Numbered from the stretch's first letter, positions 43,076 to 53,208 are shown. The stretch is DNA of 64,000 nucleotides from Desulfosarcina widdelii (GCF_009688965.1 NZ_AP021875.1:4216001-4280000); one strand, 5' to 3'. The notes: generated from the sequence alone by a model not told the origin. Numbers and translations are program-made.

Positions 43076-45565
43076 TCAATTGTCATTGATAATGGTGGTG
43101 ACCAGAGACCGGTTTTCCTCCAGCGCTGCTTTTTCGGGCATCTCTCCATTTGGCGAGGGAAGCGATTTCCATTGTGATTTGTACATCGCCCGGAAGGTAA
43201 TTTGAAACATGGCTTCGAGAATCGAATAGGCCGACACCCCGTGGGGCGGCACCTCAATATTGGCGATTGCTTCACGTTTTTCCACTGCACCGGATTTCAA
43301 GCGGTTCAGGTTTCTTAAAAAAGAGACCATCTGTGGGGCGACCTTGCGATGGTGGTCCGGCAGGCTCTGAGCATTGTCCCACTTGGCAATCTGCTTCGCG
43401 ATGGTATCGCTGGAAGCCTCCAAAAGAAATTTTTTGTTTTTTTCGCTCTTAAACAGTGGGGAATAAGAGACGTGTTTGCGGATGGCCGCATCGAGGCAGG
43501 CGGCTTCACGCTTCAGCTCTGCGCTCATGGCGGGGACCATGGCTTCGGGAACCGCAAGGCTCAGTTGATTCAGCAGGTCTGAAAATTCCGTCAGGCTCGT
43601 TTTGATATCCTTGGCGGCCGCCGACCAGAATTTCCGGCTCATGGCCTTGACGGTGGCTTCATCGGGGTCGGATTTGGATGGACCGGATTTGAGTATTTTC
43701 AGGACAGCCGGAAACGATCTGGCGGATCTGCGAAACAGATTTCTACCGCTAACGGCCTTGAAAATGATTGCGATGGTGGCGAACCAGTCCTGAAGGTGGA
43801 GCAACTCGGCCACATCACCGAAATGGCTGGCAATGGTTCCATTTTTCAATACATGCAAGGGGGTGGCGTATAGCGGCGTTCCCCCCAACAGCGGTTGGGC
43901 AACATAACCGTTTTGATCGGGAACCAGTGAGATCGCTGTCTCCACGTCAATGACGCCGATGGCAAAAGACTCTGCGTTGTTAAGAAATACGGGATAATCG
44001 TCCGGATTGGCATCCAGAAACAGGTTGTCCGGCTTCAGGTCCCGGAGCGCAATATGCTTTTCCTTGAGTTGATCGAGCAGGTGCAGCAGGTTGGAGGCGA
44101 TGTTCTCGATTTGCAGCCGGCTCTGTGAAAAACCTTTCCTGGCCAACTGGGTTTTGAGAAGCTGGTTCAGATCTTCCACCTCTTGCGGGTGCTTTTTCAA
44201 AACCCCGGTAAATCCAGTTTCGACTCGCTGCAACAGGTCCGCATCGACCTCTTTTTCATCATGGCCGATCGCCTCACCGGCAAGGCAGTTGAGAAACCAG
44301 TGTTTAATCTGGAAGGTATGGACCGGCTCACTTGTGCCCGAGGCCTGGAAAATGCGTTTGGCCTCGTTTTCACACTGCCGGTAAAGGGTTTGCAGCCCTT
44401 CGAAAACCGGCATGGCGTCCAGTCCGTATCGGGTGGTAAAGGCGTCCTGGTCCCATGGGACTTCCGGGGCTTCACGGAACTCATCGGCGACCTTGTTTTT
44501 CGATTCATGCAATTCGGCAATCACGCGCCCCAGAAAGAAACTGTTGGTCAACTCCATGAAAAAGGCGAAGCGGTCCCCGATTTTCAGGTACTGTCGATAT
44601 TCGGGTTCCCCTTCCACCAGGCGGATATACTGCTTTTCGATCTGCTCCTGGGTGCAGTCCGAAATGCAGGGCAGCGTTTTGACCTTGTTCAGAACCACGG
44701 ATACCATGGGAATGATGCAGGCGATGGGCGCCAGTTGAACGGCGATCTGCACCTCCCTTCTGATGGCGCTTACGTACTTTTCCATGTCCGTGATCGGCGT
44801 CGGAGGAATTTTGACGACCATGTGGGTATCGTAAATGACATAGTAGCACTTGCTTTTACTCCCGGTATCTTCTCCCAGCGGGCCAATGGACATCCGGCGG
44901 GTCAGCCAGTCGTTGCTGCCCTTGACGCCCAGTTCAAAGCGCTTCATTTTCTTTGCGGCCGAATCGGATGCCATGGAAAAACGGGCCGGAGCGTCCTTGC
45001 CTACGCCTTTCTGAAGTTTGTATAACTCAAGGAAAAACATGGCAATATCCCGCAAATCGGAGGACTCGTGGCTGTCTTGGGCAAACAGGTTGGCAGTCTG
45101 GGCTTCTGGCTGCAGGTCGCTCCGGGGCTCGGATTTGGGGAAAGATTGTTTCACGAGGACGGCCGTCTTGCGAAAAAGCACCATTCCTGCGCAGGCCAGC
45201 GCCAAAGCAGCCAGAAAAACCAGCAGCCGGATGTCCAGAGAACGGGCCGTTTTTGGATCGACGCCCATGGCCTTCAAAACCTGCAGCTTTTTCCGGTCGA
45301 GGACCTTTAGCAACGCGATCTTTTTTTGTACCTGTACCGATCCGATGGAGGTGACGTCGTCCTCCATGAACATGCCGGATTTTCCATCGACCGTATAAAG
45401 GACAAGATCACCCGTCCGGTTGATGCTGTCGACAAGGACCGGTTCGCCTCCCTTGATATAGATGACTTGTCTTTCCGCAGTCACTCCGACTTCCAAAAAG
45501 GAGGCGATGGCGGTGCATACAATCGAACAGGCAACCAGAATAATCCATTTTTTCATAGCGTCCAC
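43076..45565 (-). CDS. Membrane-anchored, divergent Ser/Thr protein kinase-like protein
   Basis: The 829-residue protein has a signal/anchor helix (7-24), an extracytoplasmic region of about 85 residues, a second membrane helix (112-130) and a cytoplasmic kinase-like region. Recognisable are the ATP lysine (VVKIPP, K252), a catalytic loop LRDLKPDN (507-514) and DVE (540-542) where DFG is usual. About 250 residues separate the lysine from the catalytic loop, far more than in ordinary kinases. A 270-residue C-terminal domain is unrecognised. With the upstream PP2C and FHA genes it forms a phosphorylation module. Kinase activity is inferred. Confidence 0.7.
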   Translation of the reverse strand: MDAMKKWIILVACSIVCTAIASFLEVGVTAERQVIYIKGGEPVLVDSINRTGDLVLYTVDGKSGMFMEDDVTSIGSVQVQKKIALLKVLDRKKLQVLKAMGVDPKTARSLDIRLLVFLAALALACAGMVLFRKTAVLVKQSFPKSEPRSDLQPEAQTANLFAQDSHESSDLRDIAMFFLELYKLQKGVGKDAPARFSMASDSAAKKMKRFELGVKGSNDWLTRRMSIGPLGEDTGSKSKCYYVIYDTHMVVKIPPTPITDMEKYVSAIRREVQIAVQLAPIACIIPMVSVVLNKVKTLPCISDCTQEQIEKQYIRLVEGEPEYRQYLKIGDRFAFFMELTNSFFLGRVIAELHESKNKVADEFREAPEVPWDQDAFTTRYGLDAMPVFEGLQTLYRQCENEAKRIFQASGTSEPVHTFQIKHWFLNCLAGEAIGHDEKEVDADLLQRVETGFTGVLKKHPQEVEDLNQLLKTQLARKGFSQSRLQIENIASNLLHLLDQLKEKHIALRDLKPDNLFLDANPDDYPVFLNNAESFAIGVIDVETAISLVPDQNGYVAQPLLGGTPLYATPLHVLKNGTIASHFGDVAELLHLQDWFATIAIIFKAVSGRNLFRRSARSFPAVLKILKSGPSKSDPDEATVKAMSRKFWSAAAKDIKTSLTEFSDLLNQLSLAVPEAMVPAMSAELKREAACLDAAIRKHVSYSPLFKSEKNKKFLLEASSDTIAKQIAKWDNAQSLPDHHRKVAPQMVSFLRNLNRLKSGAVEKREAIANIEVPPHGVSAYSILEAMFQITFRAMYKSQWKSLPSPNGEMPEKAALEENRSLVTTIINDN

Positions 45566-45595
45566 GCTTTTTCCATCAATGATTCCGAAACGTCG

Positions 45596-46342
45596 CTAAT
45601 GAGTTGACTGGCTGCTTGAGGCGTATTGAAGGACCACCGAACCGATTTTTATGATGTCCATGTGTTTCAGTCGAATCGGCCCTCGAACGGTTTGGCCGTT
45701 TACTTTCGGTTTGATCCAACCGCTGACGCTGCTGATGTAATGGTGTTGCGGCGTCTTGCTGATGGCGGCGGCCGGGTCACCGGCCAAAAAGGAAAAAAAA
45801 CCGCCGATAACGATATCGCATCGATGGGTTCGGCCGATGGTCACCAGGCTTTTGATCAGGTCGTACCTGCCGTTGCCGCCGGACAGGAAAGCGACATAGG
45901 CCTCGGCGGTCTTGATTTCCGGGATGTCGCCGCTCTCGGCCAGCATGCGACGGTATACCTCGGTATCCATAAACATGGTGTGGTCGGGCCCCGGGTCACC
46001 GGGCAAAGCGGAAGTTTTCAGTCCGCCCTGTTCGGGCCTTGGGCGCGGCCGGCCACGATCCAGAAAGACCAGGGTGTGTTTGCCGATCGTAATGACGTCT
46101 CCGTTTTTCAAAGGGGCCTGCTCTACGGTCAGTCCATTTAAAAACGTACCGTTCTTGCTGTTCGTATCTTTTAACGTGTATCGATTGCCCTGTTTCAGAA
46201 TAACCGCGTGGTCCCCTGAAACCGCATAGTTGTCGATCACCAGATGATGGTTGGGGTTCCTGCCGATGGAAAGGGCATCAATTCTGTCAAGGGCGAACTC
46301 TTTGATGGTCCTGTCCTTGAATTTGACCAGCAATCTGATCAT
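45596..46342 (-). CDS. Protein with two FHA domains
   Basis: The 248-residue protein has an N-terminal FHA domain with LSIGRNPNHHLVI, SGDHAVI and the loop NSKNGTFLNG, and a second, more divergent C-terminal FHA-like domain (TIGRTHRCDIVI, KPKVNGQTV). FHA domains bind phosphothreonine. ATG 46342 is preceded by AAAGGCGG; an in-frame ATG at 46372 is less likely. It lies between the PP2C and kinase genes and probably recruits the kinase substrate. Confidence 0.88.
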   Translation of the reverse strand: MIRLLVKFKDRTIKEFALDRIDALSIGRNPNHHLVIDNYAVSGDHAVILKQGNRYTLKDTNSKNGTFLNGLTVEQAPLKNGDVITIGKHTLVFLDRGRPRPRPEQGGLKTSALPGDPGPDHTMFMDTEVYRRMLAESGDIPEIKTAEAYVAFLSGGNGRYDLIKSLVTIGRTHRCDIVIGGFFSFLAGDPAAAISKTPQHHYISSVSGWIKPKVNGQTVRGPIRLKHMDIIKIGSVVLQYASSSQSTH

Positions 46343-46384
46343 TCGACCGCCTTTTTTGTGCCAGCCGGACACTGGCAGCTTTTC

Positions 46385-47239
46385 TCAGGAACGCTGTTTC
46401 GATCGGAAAAGAGAGGCAATCCATGCCGGGATGCCGATAACCCTGCCCAGGAGGGTTTTGGACGAATCGCCGTTGGTCGATTGTATCCGTACCACGATGA
46501 CGGTGATATTGTCCTCTCCGCCCCTTTGGTTGGCCAGATCCGTCAGCTTTTTGCAGGCAGAGTCCGAATCGTTCTGGCAGACCAGGTCCCGGATTTCTTC
46601 CGGGGCGATCTTACCGCTGAGGCCGTCGCTGCACAGAACGACGATGTCGTCTGTAAAACATTGGGTTTCCACAAAATCGACACCGACCTCGGACCGAATA
46701 CCCACGGCACGGGTAAGAATATGGGCAAGTTTCCCCTCGGAGAACTTGCCTTCCATGGATTTGGGAATTTTTTTGCGCTCGTGAAGCAGGGTGTGGGGCG
46801 TGTAGAGATTTTCGATCTCACCGTTTCTCAACAAGTAGATGGGACTGTCCCCCACATTGGCGGTGATCAGGGTGTTTTCGGCGAGATAGAGGGCGGAAAC
46901 CGTAGTACCCATGCCCCGGCAGGCCTCATCCTGGAGGGACTGCTTATAGATTCTGCGATTGGCCAGGGTTATACTTTGGCGCAGCCGCTGGGTGGCTTCA
47001 TCCACCCCCTGGGCAACCGCCATCTCTTCCGATTCGGAGCTTTTCTCCGCAGCGGCCGTCATGTAAGTACCGATGGCCTCCACGGCCATACGGCTGGCCA
47101 CCTGTCCGGCGCGGTGCCCTCCCATACCATCCGCCACAACATACAGCCCGATGGACTCGTTGATCAGGAAGCTATCTTCGTTTGCCTTACGAACTTTGCC
47201 GATATCGCTAGATCCAGCGGCTTGTGCCATAATCATCAT
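46385..47239 (-). CDS. PP2C-family Ser/Thr phosphatase
   Basis: The 284-residue protein has the PP2C motifs KANEDSF, VADGMGGHRAG, GMGTTV, NVGDSPIYLL, LCSDGLSG and GGEDNITV, so the metal-binding Asp set is intact. It dephosphorylates Ser/Thr proteins. A C-terminal stretch (about 250-275) is hydrophobic/basic and may associate with the membrane. It is the first gene of the phosphatase-FHA-kinase group, divergent from the hdr-mvh operon. Confidence 0.92.
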   Translation of the reverse strand: MMIMAQAAGSSDIGKVRKANEDSFLINESIGLYVVADGMGGHRAGQVASRMAVEAIGTYMTAAAEKSSESEEMAVAQGVDEATQRLRQSITLANRRIYKQSLQDEACRGMGTTVSALYLAENTLITANVGDSPIYLLRNGEIENLYTPHTLLHERKKIPKSMEGKFSEGKLAHILTRAVGIRSEVGVDFVETQCFTDDIVVLCSDGLSGKIAPEEIRDLVCQNDSDSACKKLTDLANQRGGEDNITVIVVRIQSTNGDSSKTLLGRVIGIPAWIASLFRSKQRS

Positions 47240-47673
47240 TTGCCCCTTTTTCTCTTAAAAACAATAAATTGGACACATTGTCAAGAAAAACGGTAGTTTT
47301 TTCAGCTCAATGGGGCGATCGCCTCCCGGGCAAATAAAAGCGACGGGGTGTATTGGATGCAATTGCCCGGCGCGGGAATCGAATCGCTTTCCTGTCGATA
47401 ACCCGCCCACTCGATGGGGCGAATTCTCCCCATTATGAACATTTTATTCCCCAAATGTGCATCTGCTCGAATTTAATGGGTAATTTTGGAAACCCATACC
47501 AATTGGGGCGAAAAGACCCCAATTGGGCAATTTGTGCGAACATTCGAATGATGTTCATAATTATTTGTAATTTATTTAAATAAAATTTTATTGAAAAGCG
47601 GCACACAAATTGGAAAACCTCTGAGCTTGATACCTTTTGCACAAATCGCACAACATGAACCAAGGTAAATTTC
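47240..47673 (+). promoter_or_regulatory. Divergent control region with three TGGGGCGA motifs
   Basis: There is no gene in these 434 bp. TGGGGCGA occurs at 47311, 47415 and 47505. The second and third head inverted repeats with an 8-nt spacer: ATGGGG-CGAATTCT-CCCCAT (47414-47433) and CCAATTGGGG-CGAAAAGA-CCCCAATTGG (47500-47527). The first copy is a weaker repeat. GAACAT-N7-ATGTTC (47539-47557) follows, then very AT-rich DNA (47555-47600) suited to a promoter for the protease-hdrA operon. Confidence 0.55.
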
Positions 47674-48171
47674 ATGATAGAACTGATTCACACCAAGCCC
47701 TGTCTTGTTTTCGGTTGCGGCAACCCTTTGTTCGGCGATGACGGTTTCGGACCCGAGGTCATTGCGGATCTGGAAAAGAACCATGCCTTGCCGGACCATG
47801 CCGCCTGTCTGGATGCGGGCACCTCCATCCGCGACTTTCTCTTCGACATCCTCCTGGCGTCAGAGAAACCGAAGCAGGTGATTGTCGTCGATGCGGGCGA
47901 CTGCGACGGCAAACGGCCGGGGGAGGTGTTCGAAATCGACATCGACGAGATGGACCCCAAAAAAACCAGCGATTTTTCCCTGCACCAGTTTCCGACAACC
48001 AACATGCTCAAGGAACTGAAAACAGATACGGATATGGACGTTCGCATTCTCGTCGGACAAATCGAAAACATCCCAGACAAGGTTTCGCCGGGACTGTCGC
48101 CGGCCATGGCGGCGGCTGTTGCAAAGGCGAGCCGCCGAGTCCTGAAGATGATCGCAAAGGAGGCCGTATGA
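47674..48171 (+). CDS. Hydrogenase maturation protease (HyaD/FrcD type)
   Basis: The 165-residue protein has [17 protein letters not shown] at the start and VVDAGD (near 71), with the Ni-sensing Glu/Asp residues of [NiFe] hydrogenase endopeptidases. It would clip the C-terminal tail of the large subunit after the His of DPUxxCxxH once nickel is in place. The likely substrate is the mvhA product in the same operon. Its stop overlaps the HTH-HdrA start by ATGA. Confidence 0.88.
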   Translation: MIELIHTKPCLVFGCGNPLFGDDGFGPEVIADLEKNHALPDHAACLDAGTSIRDFLFDILLASEKPKQVIVVDAGDCDGKRPGEVFEIDIDEMDPKKTSDFSLHQFPTTNMLKELKTDTDMDVRILVGQIENIPDKVSPGLSPAMAAAVAKASRRVLKMIAKEAV

Positions 48172-51100
48172 TCGCCATTCGCGCAGGAGAACTGGCCCGC
48201 ACCCTGGGGGTTCACCGCAATACCATTCGCAACTGGATCAAAAACGGTGTGCTCGAAGCGCAACCGACGGTGGGGAAAAAATACCTGATTGCAAAGGACC
48301 GGTTGCTGCAATTCGTTCAATCCAAGGGCATTGCTACAACAGCAGTGGAATCGTTGATCGAAAGCGGCCTGACGGTACCTGCGGCACAGCCGGTCCCATC
48401 GCTGAATCAACCAGCATTACAGAAAGAGGCGCCAATGAAACAAAAAGCCATCGGTTCGGTACTGGTGGTCGGCGGAGGCATTGCCGGCATCCAGGCCACC
48501 CTGGATCTGGCCGATTCCGGCTATTACGTTTACCTGTTGGAAAAAAGCCCCGGTATCGGCGGCGTCATGGCCCAGCTGGACAAGACCTTTCCGACCAACG
48601 ACTGTGCCATGTGAATCGTTTCACCCAAGTTGGTTGAGTGCGGTCGGCACTTAAACGTTGAGATTCTCACCCTATCGGAAATTGTCGATGTCAGCGGACA
48701 GAAAGGCGACTTCACGGTCACCGTTCGCAAAAAACCCCGCTATATCGACATGGACAAGTGTATTGCCTGCGGGCTGTGCGCCCAGAAATGCCCCAAAAAG
48801 GTCGACGACGAATTCAATATGGGCATTTCCAAACGCAAAGCCGCCTATATTCAGTACGGCCAGACCGTACCGCTGAAATATGTGATCGATCCGGAGCAAT
48901 GCCTCTATCTGACCAAGGGAAAATGTCGGGCCTGCGAAAAATTCTGCCCCACCGGCGCCATCAATTTTGACGATAAGGAAGAGCGGGTCACCCTGAACGT
49001 GGGGGCAATGATCCTCTCCCCCGGATATCGCCCCTTCGATCCGTCGGGCATGGATTACTATGGCTATGGCCAAATTCCGGACGTGGTCACCAGCCTGGAG
49101 TACGAACGCATGCTATCGGCCAGCGGCCCCTTTCAAGGGCACCTGGTCAAGCCCTCGGACCACCGCGAACCGAAAAAAATCGCCTGGATCCAGTGTGTGG
49201 GTTCGCGCAACACCAACCGCTGCGACAATGGATACTGCTCCAGCGTCTGCTGCATGTACGCGGTCAAGCAGGCCCTGGTGACCGCCGAGCACCTCACCGG
49301 CGAAGGATTGGAGCAGACCATTTTTTACATGGATATCCGCAGCCACGGCAAGGAGTTCGAGCGCTATTACGAAGATGCCATTGACAAAAAGGTGAACTTC
49401 GTACGCGCCCGTCCCCACACCATCGATCCGGGGATCGAAGGCTCCGGTGTATCCATGACCTACACCCTGGAAGACGGGACTCAAGTAACCGACCATTTCG
49501 ACCTGGCCGTGCTTTCGGTGGGGCTGGAGGCTTCGCCGGAAGCCATAGAACTGTCCGAAAGGTTGGGCATTGCCCTGGACGAACATCGGTTCGCCCAAAC
49601 CAGAAGCTTCTGGCCGGTCACCAGCTCCCGTGACGGGATCTACGTCAGCGGCGCCTTCCAGGCACCCATGGCCATTCCCCGCTCCGTGACCCAGGCCTCG
49701 ACGGCCGCCGCCGAAGCCGGACGCGCGCTTATCGAGGCCAAGGGCACCCTGACGCGCTCCAAAACCTACCCGGAAGAACGCAGCATCGAAAACGAAGCGC
49801 CCCGCATCGGCGTGTTCGTCTGTTCGTGCGGCATCAACATCGCCAACGTCGTGGACGTAGAGGCCGTGGCGCAGTATGCCGCGGGCCTGCCCAACGTGGT
49901 GCTGGTGGAAAACAATCTGTTTACCTGCTCCACGGACACCCAGAGCCTGATCGCCGAAAAAATCAAGGAACACAACCTGAACCGCATCGTTGTTGCGGCC
50001 TGTACACCGCGGACCCATGAGCCGCTGTTTCAGGATACGTTGAAAGAGGCCGGGCTCAACGGCCATCTGGTGGAAATGGCCAATATCCGCAATCAGAATT
50101 CCTGGGTTCACCAGAAGCAGCCCGAAATGGCCACCGAAAAGGCCAAGGATCAGGTTCGCATGGCCGTGGCCCGGTCTTCGGTAGCCTACAGCCTGGAAGC
50201 CGTAGCCGTGGATGTCGAGCAAAAGGCCCTGGTGATCGGCGGCGGCGTGTCCGGCATGAAAGCCGCTTTGATGATGGCCGGCCAGGGATTTCCCGTGCTG
50301 CTGATCGAAAAAAGCGACCGCCTGGGAGGCGTGGCCGCGCAACTGCGGACCACCGCCCAGGGCGAAGCCGTCCGGCCCTTGCTGGAACAGCTCATTCAAG
50401 ATGTTAAAAATAATGATCGCATTGAAATTTCAACCCGAACCACCCTGGTCTCGGCGGCAGGGTCGGTGGGCAACTTCAGCGGTGAAATCGATGTGGACGG
50501 CAGCCGCCGGTCCGTTTCCTTCGGCGCCGCCGTGGTGGCCACCGGAGGGAAAGAATCCACACCGGAAGAATACGGCTACGGCAGCCATGACCGCATTCTC
50601 ACCCACCTGCAACTCGACGCCCTGCTGGACAGCCGACCGGAAGCGCTGCAAAACGCGGACAGCGCGGTATTCATTCAGTGCGTGGGGTCCCGCGATGCCC
50701 GCCGGCCCTACTGCAGCCGGGTATGCTGCGCCCATTCGGTGGAAAGCGCCATCGAATTGAAAACGCTCAACCCGCAGATAGATGTGTATGTGCTCTACCG
50801 GGATATGCGCACTTACGGAACCCGGGAAGCCTTGTACGCCCGCGCCCGGCAGATGGGCGTCGTCTTCATCCGCTTCGACCTGGACAGCAAACCGCAGGTC
50901 AGCACCGACAACGGAAACATTGCGGTGCGGGTCAACGACCCCGTGCTGCAGATGCCGCTGGAAATTCGAGCCGATTACCTGATTCTGGCGGCGGCCATCG
51001 AACCGACCGACAACGCCGATCTGGTGGATATCTTCAAGTTCAGCGTCAATCCGGAAGGCTTTGTCAACGAAGCCCATCCCAAGCTGCGTCCGGTAGACAT

Positions 51101-51518
51101 GAGTGTAGACGGCCTTTTCGTGGCCGGGTTGTGCAATTACCCCAAACCCATCGACGAGGCCGTGGCCCAGGCCAAGGCGGCCGCTTCCCGGGCCAACGTG
51201 ATCCTCTCCCAGGCAACGATGCAGCTCGACCCCATTAAATCGACCGTTACCGAAGCCTGCGACGGCTGCGCGCTGTGTCTGGATGTCTGTCCATACAAGG
51301 CCATTGGTCTGGTGGAAAAGATCGTCGACGGCACGCCCGTTCGGCGGGTGGTCACGGACAGCGCGCTCTGCAAGGGCTGCGGCATCTGCGAGGCAACCTG
51401 TCCCAAAGGTGGCATCGTTGTCCACGGGTTTACCCCGGATCAGCTCAAGGTTCAGGTGGAAGCAGCACTGGAACCGGTCCGGCAGCGGGCTTTAGAAACG
51501 GTATCGGTCGAAAAATAG
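48168..51518 (+). CDS. hdrA: Selenoprotein HdrA with N-terminal HTH domain (in-frame UGA 48612)
   Basis: The frame is open through one TGA (48612-48614) and gives 1116 residues with Sec149 in [18 protein letters not shown]; HdrA proteins have Cys or Sec here. Domains: MerR/excisionase-like HTH (about 4-50), linker, FAD fold (GGGIAG near 102), ferredoxin clusters (C198, C253), a second Rossmann fold (GGGVSG near 691) and two C-terminal 4Fe-4S motifs (C1031, C1068). HdrA bifurcates electrons between ferredoxin and a partner. AAAGGAGG lies 4 nt before ATG 48168. An internal ATG (48435, after AAAGAGG) would give a 1027-residue HdrA without the HTH, so both forms are possible. A sequencing error instead of UGA recoding is unlikely. 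Confidence 0.9.
48612..48640 (+). promoter_or_regulatory. UGA selenocysteine codon and candidate SECIS of hdrA
   Basis: TGA 48612-48614 is followed 7 nt later by CACCCAA (48622-48628), loop GTTGG, and TTGAGTG (48634-48640), a 7-bp stem with one C-A mismatch. The conserved downstream peptide continues in frame. The spacing and loop differ from the other two elements in this operon, so the structure is less certain. Confidence 0.6.
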
Positions 51519-51592
51519 CGGATGGACCATTATCCGCGCGCTTCCCGTTGAACCGCCGACGGGGGCAAACCGCAAACCAAGGAGAATGAAAG

Positions 51593-52024
51593 ATGTCTCA
51601 AGCGTTCGAACCGGTGATTATCGGTTTTCTGTGTAACTGGTGCGCCTACGCCGGCGGTGATCTGGCCGGCGTGTCCCGGCTGCAGTACCCCCCCAACATG
51701 CGCCCCATCCGGGTGATGTGTTCCGGCATGGTGCCGCCCGATCTGGTGGTGGAAAGTCTCTCCCAGGGGGCCGACGGCGTCATCGTCATGGGCTGACACC
51801 TGGGTGAATGCCATTACCTGGACGGTAATCACAAAGCCAAGGCAAGAGCAGAAGTTATCAAAATCGTTCTGGCGGACAACGGCATCGATCCCCGCCGCTT
51901 CGCCCTGGAATGGGTTTCGTCGGCCGAAGCACCCCGGTTTGCCGAAGTGGTCACGACCTTTACCGAAACGATTCGATCATTGGGGCCCAACCCGGTGCGG
52001 ACCCCCATGGCAGCGGCCGGATGA
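51593..52024 (+). CDS. mvhD: Selenoprotein MvhD (in-frame UGA 51794)
   Basis: Read through TGA 51794-51796, the product has 143 residues: GFLCNWCAYAGGD near the start, then VIVMG-U68-HLGECHYLDGNHKA. MvhD carries a 2Fe-2S cluster that passes electrons from the hydrogenase to HdrA, and the position of U68 is Cys in ordinary MvhD. Without readthrough the protein would be 67 residues and lose the GECHY motif. AAGGAG precedes the ATG. The true stop lies 11 bp before the next start. Confidence 0.93.
51794..51829 (+). promoter_or_regulatory. UGA codon and SECIS hairpin of mvhD
   Basis: After TGA 51794-51796 and 16 nt, ATTACC (51813-51818), loop TGGAC (51819-51823) and GGTAAT (51824-51829) form a perfect 6-bp hairpin. 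The loop sequence and distance equal those in mvhA, while the stem bases differ in compensated pairs. Confidence 0.82.
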
Positions 52025-52035
52025 TAGGAGGAACG

Positions 52036-53151
52036 ATGGAAACCTTTTTCAATTTGATCCAGGAAGTCCAGAAACCGGGCCTTTGCCACCGCTGCGGGGC
52101 CTGTGTCACCTTCTGCAATGCCGTTAACTACGGCGCCCTGGAGCTGGACGAAGATGGCAAGCCCCGCTATGGGGAGATCGAAAAGTGCATTGAGTGCGGC
52201 CTGTGTTATTCCATCTGCCCGGAGATCGACGAACTGGAAGAAATCACCCGGCAGCGTGCCGCCTGGAGCGCCCCCATGGGGCGGGTGATCGAAACAACCA
52301 TCGCCCGGGCGCTGGATCCTGAGATTCGTGCGGCCGCCACCGACGGTGGCGTCGTTACCGCGCTGCTGGTTCACCTTTTCGAAACCGGCCGCATCGACGG
52401 TGCCATCGTGACCGAGCCGGCCGGCCCTTTTCAGCGCCGTCCCTGCCTGGCCACCAGCGTCGAACAAATCCGCCAGGCGGCGGGATTTTTCTTTGACACC
52501 TCCCACGGCATGAAACAGTTCAGCGATGCCTATCTGACCTATTCTTCCATCGAGGAATTCGCCCCCATGGTCAGAAAGGGCCTCAACCGGGTGGCTCTGG
52601 TGGGCACGCCCTGCCAGATCAAAGCCTTTCGCCGCATGGAGGCCCTGGGCATTGTGCCTTCGGATTCCATCAAATTCTGTTTCGGCCTGCTCTGCTCGGG
52701 AAATTTCGTTTTCGGCGAAACCCAACGGCAAAAGCTGGCCCAGCAATTCGACTTCGATTGGGACGACGTGGCCCGCATCAATGTCAAAGAGGCCTTCCAG
52801 GTGCACCTGAAAGGCGGCGATACGGTTCGCATTCCGCTGGAAGAGCTGGATTTCATGAAACGGGTGGCCTGCCGCTACTGTGGCGATTATTCGGCCGAGT
52901 TTGCCGACATCTCCTTCGGCGGCATCGGTGCCCGGGAAGGCTGGACCACGACCATCATCCGCACACCTTTGGGGCGGGCGGCCTTTGCCGATGCCCGCGG
53001 AAAAACCGTCGAAGAACAGACCCACGCGGATGAAGAAAATTTCGCCAGCCATGCCCTGAGCAAAGTGCGGGCCTGGTCGGCGCGTAAAAAGAAATCGGCT
53101 CGCCAGTTTCGCCGCAATGGCAGCAAGAGCGGCGTTACCATCGCCGGTTGA
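52036..53151 (+). CDS. FrhB/FdhB-like iron-sulfur flavoprotein
   Basis: The 371-residue protein has two N-terminal 4Fe-4S motifs (CHRCGACVTFC near 17-27; CIECGLCYSICP near 51-62) and the FrhB/FdhB_C domain (TDGGVVTALL, VGTPCQIKAF, FCFGLLCSGNF, CRYCGDYSAEFADISFGG). Relatives oxidise F420H2 or act as redox adaptors. Here it takes the place that HdrBC have in classic operons. GGAGG lies upstream of ATG 52036. The electron acceptor is unknown; F420 use is not demonstrated in this lineage by the sequence. Confidence 0.85.
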   Translation: METFFNLIQEVQKPGLCHRCGACVTFCNAVNYGALELDEDGKPRYGEIEKCIECGLCYSICPEIDELEEITRQRAAWSAPMGRVIETTIARALDPEIRAAATDGGVVTALLVHLFETGRIDGAIVTEPAGPFQRRPCLATSVEQIRQAAGFFFDTSHGMKQFSDAYLTYSSIEEFAPMVRKGLNRVALVGTPCQIKAFRRMEALGIVPSDSIKFCFGLLCSGNFVFGETQRQKLAQQFDFDWDDVARINVKEAFQVHLKGGDTVRIPLEELDFMKRVACRYCGDYSAEFADISFGGIGAREGWTTTIIRTPLGRAAFADARGKTVEEQTHADEENFASHALSKVRAWSARKKKSARQFRRNGSKSGVTIAG

Positions 53152-53208
53152 ACCGTTGCCCCGAGCCCGGCGATCCGCCGGTTGCAGCGGGAGAAAGAAG
53201 GAAAACCA

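Noticed and set aside
46244-47296. Plus-strand frame opposite the PP2C gene
   Set aside because: The minus-strand PP2C motifs are complete; the opposite frame has shadow composition.
47311-47527. CRISPR array upstream of the hdr operon
   Set aside because: Only three short 8-bp motifs with unequal spacing and no long direct repeat.
48612-48614. Nonsense mutation or frameshift making hdrA a pseudogene
   Set aside because: The same frame continues with conserved HdrA sequence, the position is a known Sec/Cys site, and two other genes of the operon show the same pattern with hairpins.
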